Shown one piece after another: positions 1-6,148 of a stretch of 10,892 nt of DNA; positions within the stretch are counted from its first letter, which is position 1, and the number at the start of each line of letters is the position of its first letter. The DNA lies in the NCBI GenBank assembly GCA_900553965.1, contig USFX01000089.1, positions 1-10,892 on the forward strand, given 5' to 3'. The position numbers and the translations under genes are program-made. Below the pieces are notes generated by a model. The model was not told the origin of the DNA. It worked only from the letters and a program-made list of their open reading frames with translations, and made no database searches. Source of the DNA: an uncultured Prevotella sp. Lineage in GTDB: Bacteria; Bacteroidota; Bacteroidia; Bacteroidales; Bacteroidaceae.

Positions 1-1844
1 CCGAGCCACGCCGTGAGCGAGCATCCGCCGTTGAAGGCCGTATGGAAATGGCGGTAGTCGTCGCCGTAGTTGAAGCAGCGGAACAGCCCGCCGTAGCCCA
101 TCACGCTGAGACGCTTCGGGATGATGTCGAAGTTGGCGTAGAGCTGGGTCATCAGCAGGTCGCAGCCCGGCTGGTTGCGCTGCGTATATATAAACGTTGT
201 GTTGCCCTGAGCGTCCGTCTCCCGGTCGTATGCCGCAAGATTCGGACGGTGGTTCTGCTTGTAGAAGACCACGGCCTGAGCCGTCAGCCGGCGGTCGGAA
301 AAGGTCAGCTTCGCCGTCTGCTCCACCACCCTGTTTGGCCGCAGGTCAGGATTGCCCCGCTCCATCTCCATCAGGTTGCGGCGCAAGGTGACGCCGTTGG
401 TGTTGGCCATGCCGGAGACATGCTGCGAGAGCTCGATGTCGTAGGACAGCCGCAGACCACTGCCCAAGGGCAACGACAGCGACATCTTCGGACGGGCCAT
501 CGTGAACGTGTCCTCGTATGGCGGACGGCTGAAGCGGACCCGGCTCATCCCCATTCCGGCAGTATAGGCCAGCGGACCGAGCCGTCCGGCGAGCTGGGCG
601 AAGACGTAGGCCGTGTGCTGCACACCCGTGGCGTCGGCCGCTGCGTCGCCGGTGTAGCGGTTGTCCGTGTGCTTCGTCTGCCACTGAAGGCCGGCCGTCA
701 GCGTGAACGGCTTCAGCCGGTTCTCATAGATGGCCTCGCCCGTGACCGACCATGTCCGGCCGTCAACGGTGTAGGCATAGCGTCCGCCGTCGTTGTCGGA
801 GTAGGCATAGTCCGTCGCGATGGTCGTTGCCACGACGTTGGCTGTCAGCGTCTGATGGCGCCCCGCCTCCAGCTGCCAGTATATATCCGTCGCGGCCGAC
901 CATGAGCGGTTGCGGCTGTTGGCCTCCGTCGTATATCCTACGCCGTCGTATGTCTTGCGGCTGGTCAGATGGTGGTATGGCTCGCGCGTCATGTCGCCCG
1001 CCACCTTCACCTGAAGGACGTGGCGGCCGGAGTCCACGCGGCTGTAGGTCAGGCCGCCGCGGTGGCTCAGCCACCTCGTCGAGCTTCCGTCGACCGTCTC
1101 GGTCAGCGTCCTCACGCCGCCGTCGGGAAGTTCATAACGGGCTGTCATGTCGGCAAGGACGCCGGCATTGACGGTATAGCCCATGCCGTAGGTGGCCTCC
1201 CACTGGCTCTTGCCGCGGTTCATGCGTGCAAAAATACTGTTGTCGCCGCGGGCCGAGGTCAGACAGTCGGTCAGATCCGTGCCCAAGGTATGGCCGCCCG
1301 TGGCGCGACGGACGATGAAGTTGATGACATGGGCGACGCCCTCGCCGTATCTCAGTCCCGGACGGTCGGTGTATTCTATGCGCTGGACGGCACGGCAGTC
1401 GAGCGCCAGCAGCTCGTCCTGACCGGCAATGATGCCGTTGATGCGTATCTGTACGGCGCCGCGACGGTCCAACGACGTGACCGAACGCGCCGGCTCGTCC
1501 ACCCGAAGACCGGCCAGGGCGATGTCACGCAGAAGCGAATAGCCCGACGTGGCCGACGAGCGCATGGCGTCGGTGGGATAGATGACCTGCCCGTCGGCCT
1601 TGCTGACCACGCGCGCACCGTCCACCGTCAGTTCCTTCAGCTGGACGCCGTCCGTTGGGGACTGGTCCTTTGCTTGGTTCTCGTGCTTCTGTTGAGCGTC
1701 CTCAGATTGGTTCTGTTGCTTTGGCTGAATGTCCTCTGCTTGGGTCTCTTGCTTCTGTTGAACGTCCGTCACGGGCTCCTGCGCCGCCGACGTGACGGCA
1801 GCGGCAAGAAGCAACATGGTGAATAAGATTTTGTCTGTCTTCAT
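1..1844 (-). CDS. TonB-dependent-receptor-like outer-membrane beta-barrel protein (partial, 3' end outside window)
   Basis: The frame is open from the ATG at 1844 to the left edge, giving 614 residues without a stop. Residues 1-22 are a signal peptide (MKTDKILF, then a hydrophobic stretch ending in AAQ). Residues 28-60 are three copies of an 11-residue Q/K/E-rich repeat. A TonB-box-like segment (KELTVDG, residues 70-76) comes next. Residues of about 80-185 resemble a receptor plug, with RINGIIAG, RIEYTDRPGLRYGEG and VINFIVRR. After that, alternating polar and aromatic strands indicate a beta-barrel of the type common in Bacteroidetes (TonB-dependent receptor / OMP_b-brl_3). The carboxypeptidase-regulatory-like domain often found at the N-terminus of these proteins is absent. 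No SusD partner is visible, though the gene's end is cut off. The substrate is unknown. The start is supported by the signal peptide; Met10 would destroy it. Likely role: TonB-driven uptake or an outer-membrane barrel of unknown cargo. Confidence 0.85.
   Translation of the reverse strand, partial: MKTDKILFTMLLLAAAVTSAAQEPVTDVQQKQETQAEDIQPKQQNQSEDAQQKHENQAKDQSPTDGVQLKELTVDGARVVSKADGQVIYPTDAMRSSATSGYSLLRDIALAGLRVDEPARSVTSLDRRGAVQIRINGIIAGQDELLALDCRAVQRIEYTDRPGLRYGEGVAHVINFIVRRATGGHTLGTDLTDCLTSARGDNSIFARMNRGKSQWEATYGMGYTVNAGVLADMTARYELPDGGVRTLTETVDGSSTRWLSHRGGLTYSRVDSGRHVLQVKVAGDMTREPYHHLTSRKTYDGVGYTTEANSRNRSWSAATDIYWQLEAGRHQTLTANVVATTIATDYAYSDNDGGRYAYTVDGRTWSVTGEAIYENRLKPFTLTAGLQWQTKHTDNRYTGDAAADATGVQHTAYVFAQLAGRLGPLAYTAGMGMSRVRFSRPPYEDTFTMARPKMSLSLPLGSGLRLSYDIELSQHVSGMANTNGVTLRRNLMEMERGNPDLRPNRVVEQTAKLTFSDRRLTAQAVVFYKQNHRPNLAAYDRETDAQGNTTFIYTQRNQPGCDLLMTQLYANFDIIPKRLSVMGYGGLFRCFNYGDDYRHFHTAFNGGCSLTAWL
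1665..1763 (-). repeat. Three in-frame 33-bp repeats coding a Q/K/E-rich linker
   Basis: Within the barrel gene, residues 28-38, 39-49 and 50-60 are three degenerate 11-residue units: VQQKQETQAED, IQPKQQNQSED and AQQKHENQAKD. The common pattern is x-Q-x-K-x-x-x-Q-x-x-D. The segment lies between the signal peptide and the TonB-box-like motif, so it should be a periplasmic hydrophilic tether. The 33-bp DNA period keeps the frame if copies are gained or lost. Confidence 0.85.
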
Positions 1845-1891
1845 ATCTTTGCATGATTGTTTTTATATGGTGGCAAGGCACGCGACCTGAA

Positions 1892-1905
1892 GGTTGCTGC
1901 CAACC
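1892..1905 (-). other. Short stem-loop at the expected 5' end of the barrel mRNA
   Basis: GGTTG at 1892-1896 and CAACC at 1901-1905 form a 5-bp stem with a 4-base loop. It falls at the transcription start predicted from the -7 box at 1911-1918, so the mRNA would begin with a small hairpin. This placement is inferred from the promoter. Confidence 0.4.
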
Positions 1906-1910
1906 GCATG

Positions 1911-1918
1911 CAAAGATA
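1911..1918 (-). promoter_or_regulatory. Bacteroidetes -7 promoter box for the barrel gene
   Basis: The minus strand reads TATCTTTG, a perfect match to the Bacteroidetes -7 consensus TAnnTTTG. The start of transcription should lie near 1904, giving a leader of about 60 bases. I find no clear TTG-type -33 element at the usual distance, which fits a promoter that needs an activator bound upstream. Confidence 0.65.
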
Positions 1919-1946
1919 CGTCAATGTGTGTTTTTCATCATCTCTT

Positions 1947-1979
1947 TCTTCCTGACATCTGTCTGACAATTGTCCGACA
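1947..1979 (-). promoter_or_regulatory. Candidate operator: three 11-bp direct repeats
   Basis: Reading the minus strand from 1979 to 1947 gives TGTCGGACAAT, TGTCAGACAGA and TGTCAGGAAGA, three head-to-tail 11-bp units starting with TGTC. The first two also make an imperfect 20-bp palindrome (1960-1979, mismatched at one symmetric pair). The site ends 28 bp upstream of the -7 box of the barrel gene and lies in the gap after the OmpR-type regulator gene. Direct repeats at 10-11 bp are the usual target of OmpR/PhoB-fold winged helices (for example the Pho box). That this regulator binds here is inference. Confidence 0.55.
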
Positions 1980-1999
1980 TCCGCCTACCCTCCTGTATG

Positions 2000-2947
2000 T
2001 CAGGCCTTTCCGCCGGCCGTCAGGACGTACGCCCGGCCGCGGTCCGACTCTATCCGCAAGTCGCTATGGGCCTCAAGAACGGGTTTGAGGCGCTTCACGA
2101 GCGCATATAGCGTCTCGCTGGCGTCCTCCTTTTTCGGCCACAGTTCGTCACAGATAGCCGTCTTTGTCAGCCGGTGGCCGTCGGCACGGAAGAACATCTG
2201 CATCAGCCGGTGCTGCATGGGCGTCAGCCGGACGTCGCGACCCTCGGCGTCACGGAATGTCTCGCCGTCGGCCGACATGACAAGTCCGCCGAAAGAACCG
2301 GCCGAAACCGTATTGCTGCCTCCGTCGTTATACGCCGCGACCTGATTATTGCCACCAGTATCATATAATGTCAAAGCATTGTCCGCGCTCTGTCTGCGCC
2401 GCATGACCGCCACAGAACCCACAGCCCAGAGCATGGCGGCGACCAGCAGCGTGAGCGGCAGACGCTGGTCAGACATTCCGAACACGGTGGCCGCGGAACA
2501 ACGGGCATAGCTGCGCAGGGCTACGCTGGCGCCCAACCGTTCCGAATGCCACACGACGGTGTCGCTGCACAGTCCGACGCCGGCCTCTTCCTTCGGCCCC
2601 CGCTCCGCCGTGTCGCCATCGTCAATCACGCGCATCCTCACTTCGGCCAGCCCGATCAGTCCCGGCATGGTCAGATGGCGGCCGAACGTGGCGTCGGCTA
2701 CGCAGAGAAGCTCGGCCCGTCCGCCCGTCGTAATCTGCAACTGGCGGCATACCCTGATTGTGTCGGCGGTGAGCCACGGCTGCAGTTCTTCACTGACGGT
2801 AAGCGTCAGGGCGCGGTTGAGTTCGTCCACAATCCTGCCCTCTGTCGTCCGATAGCTCCCGATGCTGGCCACAGCTGACGACAATGTCAGGATGGCAAAT
2901 ATGATAACTGATGCGTAATGTCCCATAAGTGAGGCAAATATACGCAT
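2000..2947 (-). CDS. Membrane-embedded one-component regulator with C-terminal OmpR/PhoB-type winged helix
   Basis: With the ATG at 2947 the protein has 315 residues. Residues of about 9-29 form a first membrane segment (HYASVIIFAILTLSSAVASI). Residues 30-162 are a hydrophilic, presumably periplasmic, domain with few recognisable motifs. Residues 163-182 are a second membrane segment (LPLTLLVAAMLWAVGSVAVM) followed by RRR, which places the C-terminus in the cytoplasm. After a loose linker, residues 220-310 match the Trans_reg_C winged helix: RDVRLTPMQHRLMQMFF, an L-T-K-x-x-I-x-x-E-L-W helix, a recognition helix with TLYALVKRLKPVLE, and the wing RIESDRGRAYVL. No receiver or kinase domain is present. 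This is ToxR/CadC-like in concept, but the DNA-binding domain is at the opposite end. Its position upstream of the barrel gene suggests that gene is a target. A start at Met8 (2926) is possible; it is preceded by a TATATTTG box at 2934-2941. Confidence 0.8.
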   Translation of the reverse strand: MRIFASLMGHYASVIIFAILTLSSAVASIGSYRTTEGRIVDELNRALTLTVSEELQPWLTADTIRVCRQLQITTGGRAELLCVADATFGRHLTMPGLIGLAEVRMRVIDDGDTAERGPKEEAGVGLCSDTVVWHSERLGASVALRSYARCSAATVFGMSDQRLPLTLLVAAMLWAVGSVAVMRRRQSADNALTLYDTGGNNQVAAYNDGGSNTVSAGSFGGLVMSADGETFRDAEGRDVRLTPMQHRLMQMFFRADGHRLTKTAICDELWPKKEDASETLYALVKRLKPVLEAHSDLRIESDRGRAYVLTAGGKA

Positions 2948-3011
2948 TTTCCGTGAAAAGACAAAGCGAAGGAATAGCAAATAATGGAAAAGCACTTCTT
3001 CGTCGCCAGCC

Positions 3012-3022
3012 GTCCGACAATT
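3012..3022. promoter_or_regulatory. Possible second regulator half-site
   Basis: GTCCGACAATT here differs by one base from GTCTGACAATT inside the candidate operator at 1961-1971. It lies about 65 bp upstream of the regulator's start, in the region shared with the divergent protease gene, so it could mediate autoregulation. It is a single copy without clear 11-bp partners. Confidence 0.25.
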
Positions 3023-3048
3023 CATAATTAATAAGTCATAATTCATAA
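3021..3048. repeat. Four AT-rich 7-bp tandem units
   Basis: TTCATAA, TTAATAA, GTCATAA and TTCATAA follow one another without gaps in the divergent regulator/protease intergenic region, just before a TAnnTTTG box. An AT-rich stretch of this kind may act as an upstream promoter element; that role is inference. Confidence 0.6.
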
Positions 3049-3056
3049 TTTTTCCG

Positions 3057-3064
3057 TACCTTTG
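3057..3064 (+). promoter_or_regulatory. Upstream -7-like box toward the protease gene
   Basis: TACCTTTG matches TAnnTTTG on the plus strand, 84 bp before the protease start and just downstream of the AT-rich heptamers. It may be an additional, distal promoter for the protease. Confidence 0.4.
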
Positions 3065-3122
3065 CATAAGATAGGCTGCATTCGGCAATTTGTGAGCAAG
3101 CTCCCATTGCGCTCATTTGCAC

Positions 3123-3130
3123 TATCTTTG
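3123..3130 (+). promoter_or_regulatory. -7 promoter box of the S8 protease gene
   Basis: TATCTTTG matches TAnnTTTG exactly and ends 18 bases before the ATG at 3149, giving a predicted leader of only about 12 bases. No convincing -33 TTG element stands at the canonical distance. Confidence 0.6.
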
Positions 3131-3148
3131 CACAAAACATAATACGAT

Positions 3149-5356
3149 ATGAAACGATTCGGAACAATAGTCATACTCCTTTCCATCCTATTTGCAGATG
3201 GCGTCAGGGCCGACGGCGTGGACTACAGCAAGATGTCGGCGTTCGTCCGCAGCATAGCAATGCAGCAGAAACAGGACAGCAGAAAGAATATCGGCATGGC
3301 ACGCGTGCGCAATCTCTGTGCCTTCGTGCGGCTGACGGGCAATGCCGACTCCACGCTGACGGCATACGGATGCCGGACTTTGGCCGACTATGGCGACATC
3401 AGGATTGCGTCCATTCCGCTTGAAGCGCTGCGCGGACTGTCCCTCAGCCGCAACGTGACACGCATCGAGACCGGCCGCAGCCACACAGCACTGATGGACC
3501 GCTCGCCGGAAAAGGTGAACGCGACACCGGTCTATGACGGCGAGGGACTGCCGCGGGCATACACCGGACGCGGCATCGTGATGGGAATAATGGATATCGG
3601 TTTTGACCTGACGCATCCGAATTTCTATGATGCCACTGGAAGAAACTACCGCATACAGCGTCTTTGGGACCAGCTCTCGGCCGACACCGTGGGCAGCGGG
3701 ATGTATGTCGGGGCAGAATATATCGGACGCGACCGGCTGCTGGAGTACGGACACTGCCGTGACGGACTGCGCCAGACGCACGGAACCCACACGCTGGGCA
3801 TCGCCGCCGGCAGCGGATATGACAGTCCCTATCGCGGCATTGCCTACGAGAGCGACATCTGTCTGGTGAGCAATGCGGTCACTGACGACAGGGAATTCAT
3901 CGCAGACGATGACCTATATAAATATACATACGCCACCGACGCACTCGGATTTCAGTATATCTTCGACTATGCCACGGCACAAGGACAGCCCTGCGTGATT
4001 TCGTTCAGCGAAGGCTCGCATCAGGATTTCCGCGGCGACGACCAGCTGTTCTATGAGGTACTCGACCGCATAACCGGCCCGGGACGCATCATCGTGTCGT
4101 CGGCGGGCAACAACGGACACCTCAGGACTTACATCGGCAAACCGGCGGGACAGCCGACGGCGGGTTCGGGACTGATGTCGGTGAACACGGCGGACAACAG
4201 TGTGTTCTTCACCGTGAAGGGCCGGGAAGACAGCAAGGTGCGCGTCGTGGCGGCGAAAGGCAGCCGGCGGGACACCGTCACGGTGCGGTTGGGCGACATC
4301 GCGGCCTGCGAGAACGGCGAGCGGACGGAGACGGTCATACTGGGCGGTGTTGTGGCAAAGGTCAACATGGCCGCATATACGTCCTGTTACGACGCGACGG
4401 AGACAGTCTGCGACTTTTCATGGAAAGGATTTCCGACGATGTTCGACGATATGCTGTGCAGCGTTGAGCTGGTCGGCGAAGCGGAAATGGAACTGTTTCT
4501 CACGACCGGACAGTTCTATGCAATAGACAACGAAAGCGGCAGACTCTGCGATGCGCTCTGCACCCACAACATCAATTCGCCGTCAAGCGCACCGTCCGTG
4601 ATATGTGTCGGCGCGACATGCCACCGGCTCGAAATCATCAACGACCGCGGTGAAACGCAGCCATTCTATGATCTCAGTGACGATGGGGGAAAGTCAATGT
4701 ACTCGTCCGTCGGTCCGACGTATGACGGACGAATCAAACCCGACGTGATGGCACCGGGCATCAATGTCATCTCATCGTTCAGCCGCTATTGGCTGGAGAA
4801 GAATCCCGATACGTGGGATGCTGATTTTGTCGTCAGCCATTCAGACTTCGGCGGCCATTCCTACCCGTGGGCGGCATGCTCCGGAACGTCAATGGCGTCG
4901 CCCATCGTCGGCGGAGCGGTGGCCCTGTGGCTCGAAGCCTGTCCGACTCTGACGCCGCAGGATGTCCTTGGCGTCATCAGCAGGACATCACGGCATCTGG
5001 ACGACACGCCCGTACCGAACAACGAATGGGGATATGGCGAGATAGATGTCCACCGCGGACTGCTGGATGTTCTCGGGCTGAGCTCCATCGAGGGCTTGCC
5101 GACGCACCGCCCGCAAGCCGTCCGCATCATTCCAACGGGTCGGAACTGCCTCCGCGTATGCTTCGGAAGCGCCCCGAACGGTCCGGTCACACTGCGTGTC
5201 TACAGCATTAACGGGTCGCTCGTGACCGAATGCCGGCTGGAAGAGAACAAAGAAGAAGTGGAAGTAAGCCTCCCGGTAACGCCCGGCGCGGTATATGCGG
5301 TACAGATAAAAGCCGCCGACAGCCGTTTCTGCGGTTCGGAACTCGTGAGGTTCTGA
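3149..5356 (+). CDS. Secreted subtilisin-like serine protease (S8) with T9SS-like C-terminal domain
   Basis: The 735-residue protein starts with a signal peptide (MKRFGTIVILLSILFADGVRA). The S8 triad is visible: Asp149 in GIMDIGFD, His211 in THGTHTLG and Ser581 in GTSMASP. The oxyanion Asn is at about 321 in SSAGNNG, and a typical GRIKPDVMAPG segment precedes the Ser motif. About 140 extra residues (345-485) between Asn321 and that segment look like an inserted beta-rich domain, as in many Bacteroidetes S8 peptidases. The C-terminal 80 residues (VTLRVYSINGSLV, then LPVTPGAVYAVQI, ending ELVRF) resemble the type IX secretion sorting domain, so the enzyme is probably exported across the outer membrane and cell-attached or released. 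The substrate is unknown. It is divergent from the membrane regulator gene with a 201-bp gap. The start is fixed by the signal peptide and the promoter just upstream. No plus-strand terminator is evident downstream. Confidence 0.9.
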   Translation: MKRFGTIVILLSILFADGVRADGVDYSKMSAFVRSIAMQQKQDSRKNIGMARVRNLCAFVRLTGNADSTLTAYGCRTLADYGDIRIASIPLEALRGLSLSRNVTRIETGRSHTALMDRSPEKVNATPVYDGEGLPRAYTGRGIVMGIMDIGFDLTHPNFYDATGRNYRIQRLWDQLSADTVGSGMYVGAEYIGRDRLLEYGHCRDGLRQTHGTHTLGIAAGSGYDSPYRGIAYESDICLVSNAVTDDREFIADDDLYKYTYATDALGFQYIFDYATAQGQPCVISFSEGSHQDFRGDDQLFYEVLDRITGPGRIIVSSAGNNGHLRTYIGKPAGQPTAGSGLMSVNTADNSVFFTVKGREDSKVRVVAAKGSRRDTVTVRLGDIAACENGERTETVILGGVVAKVNMAAYTSCYDATETVCDFSWKGFPTMFDDMLCSVELVGEAEMELFLTTGQFYAIDNESGRLCDALCTHNINSPSSAPSVICVGATCHRLEIINDRGETQPFYDLSDDGGKSMYSSVGPTYDGRIKPDVMAPGINVISSFSRYWLEKNPDTWDADFVVSHSDFGGHSYPWAACSGTSMASPIVGGAVALWLEACPTLTPQDVLGVISRTSRHLDDTPVPNNEWGYGEIDVHRGLLDVLGLSSIEGLPTHRPQAVRIIPTGRNCLRVCFGSAPNGPVTLRVYSINGSLVTECRLEENKEEVEVSLPVTPGAVYAVQIKAADSRFCGSELVRF

Positions 5357-5403
5357 TATCGGACAAAACCAGACTAAAGCGATAATAAAAGGGATAAAAG
5401 GGG

Positions 5404-5436
5404 AAAAAGAAAACCCTGCCGCTTGCGCGAACAGGG
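5404..5436 (-). terminator. Intrinsic terminator after tRNA-Phe
   Basis: On the minus strand CCCTG pairs with CAGGG (5414-5418 with 5432-5436), and an inner CGC/GCG stem with a GCAA loop extends the hairpin. It is followed by TTTTCTTTTT (5413-5404). It lies 17 bases past the 3' end of the tRNA gene, so it should end that transcript. It has no T tract on the plus-strand side. Confidence 0.75.
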
Positions 5437-5452
5437 CTAATGAAAGGAGGAG

Positions 5453-5525
5453 TGGTGCCAACGGGAATCGAACCAGTGACACAAGGATTTTCAGTCCTTT
5501 GCTCTACCAACTGAGCTATGGCACC
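5453..5525 (-). tRNA. tRNA-Phe (anticodon GAA)
   Basis: The 73-base minus-strand sequence folds as a cloverleaf. The acceptor stem is GGTGCCA/TGGCACC with discriminator A. The D-stem is GCTC/GAGC around AGTTGGTA. The anticodon stem is AAGGA/TCCTT with loop CTGAAAA, anticodon GAA. The T-loop is TTCGATT. The 3' CCA is not encoded (CTC follows the discriminator), as is common in Bacteroidetes. The T-stem ACTGG/CCCGT has one T-C mismatch (positions 51 and 63). It has its own promoter and terminator and is convergent with the protease gene. Confidence 0.95.
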
Positions 5526-5547
5526 TCCTTGTTTTGTTTTGCGGTTG

Positions 5548-5576
5548 CAAAGGTACGCATTAAAATTTATAATCAA
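5548..5576 (-). promoter_or_regulatory. Promoter of tRNA-Phe
   Basis: The minus strand reads TACCTTTG at 5555-5548 (TAnnTTTG). A TTGA at 5576-5573, 17 bases upstream, can serve as the -33 element. The box ends 22 bases before the tRNA's 5' end. Confidence 0.65.
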
Positions 5577-5634
5577 GCATTAACAAGGCTTTAATTATGC
5601 TTTTGTTTGCGTTTTTTAACAAGTAGTCGCCGTA

Positions 5635-5755
5635 TTGCAACCGTATTCCACACTTCAAGACAAGATAGAAGAGCTTTACCGGAGCAACAGGGAACTTTCT
5701 TCGGAGCATCAACGGATAATCGCTGTAGCAACGGAGAGAGTATTAGCCGAGGCCC
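5635..5755 (+). other. Possible small coding remnant
   Basis: The plus-strand frame following the TAA at about 5617 reads plausibly as an amphipathic helix: LQDKIEELYRSNREL and then EHQRIIAVATERVLAEAL. The only start is a TTG at 5635 with no good ribosome site. Beyond 5755 the frame runs antisense to the lipoprotein gene and turns low in protein-like character (arginine and serine rich, stop at 5901). It could be the broken start or middle of a lost gene next to the tRNA, or chance. I do not recognise a family. Confidence 0.2.
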
Positions 5756-6148
5756 TCAGCGCATCATCCAACGGCCATTATGCTCCACCATCGGCACGAC
5801 AATCTCCTCACGGGTGCTGTCACCGAAGCACATCATCAAGAAGACGCAGGTCTGTCCTGAGAGCGAATCGGTCTTCGCGCGAAGCACCTCGACGCTGCTG
5901 ATACCCTTGTGGTCGCTCTTCTGGAGGGCGACAAACTGACGTGCGTTGACAACCAGCTGCTCACGATAAGCGGCGGGAAGACTATCCGTCCCGGCCGTCG
6001 CAGCGACAAACTCATCATAACGTCCCGCGATGAGATGGTCGTAACAGGCCTTGGCAGCCTGTCCGGCCTGTTCCTCACGCGACGGTTCCTTGCCGCAGGA
6101 GAGCATCAGGGCGACCACGGTAACGAACGACAACAACACTGTCTTCAT
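5756..6148 (-). CDS. Small lipoprotein, possibly NTF2-like (DUF4878-type)
   Basis: The protein of 130 residues starts with MKTVLLSFVTVVALMLSC, a lipoprotein signal with the acylated Cys at 18; the residues before it (MLS) are a relaxed lipobox. The mature part, about 112 residues, has a helix with AAKACYDHLIAGRYDEFVAA, a middle segment with PAAYREQLVVNARQFVALQ, and two final strands (GQTCVFLMMCFGD and EEIVVPMVEHNGRWMMR). This order resembles the NTF2-like domains of Bacteroidetes lipoproteins (DUF4878), but the assignment is from pattern only. Its ATG overlaps the der stop by one base (TGATG), so the two are probably translationally coupled; a GTG one codon earlier is less likely. It appears to be the last gene of the cluster. 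Its function is unknown. Confidence 0.7.
   Translation of the reverse strand: MKTVLLSFVTVVALMLSCGKEPSREEQAGQAAKACYDHLIAGRYDEFVAATAGTDSLPAAYREQLVVNARQFVALQKSDHKGISSVEVLRAKTDSLSGQTCVFLMMCFGDSTREEIVVPMVEHNGRWMMR

Larger units (their letters stand above)
1844..1918. repeat. Perfect 12-bp inverted repeat spanning the leader of the barrel gene
   Basis: TATCTTTGCATG at 1844-1855 and its exact reverse complement CATGCAAAGATA at 1907-1918 enclose 51 bp. The right arm contains the minus-strand -7 box of the barrel gene. The left arm overlaps the start codon. Each arm is thus a TAnnTTTG box pointing inward. Confidence 0.8.

Noticed and set aside
42..1826. Long plus-strand frames (42-905, 969-1826) over the barrel gene
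   Set aside because: They are antisense to a continuous 614-codon frame with signal peptide, plug and barrel features; their products are low-complexity, rich in Val, Arg or Leu and without domains.
2948..3088. Longer regulator start (3088)
   Set aside because: The extension reads through the AT-rich heptamers and promoter region and adds charged residues ahead of the first membrane segment; it does not look like coding sequence.
5414..5436. Terminator of the S8 protease on the plus strand
   Set aside because: The hairpin is followed by a T tract only on the minus strand; the plus-strand continuation is CTAATGAAAGG.
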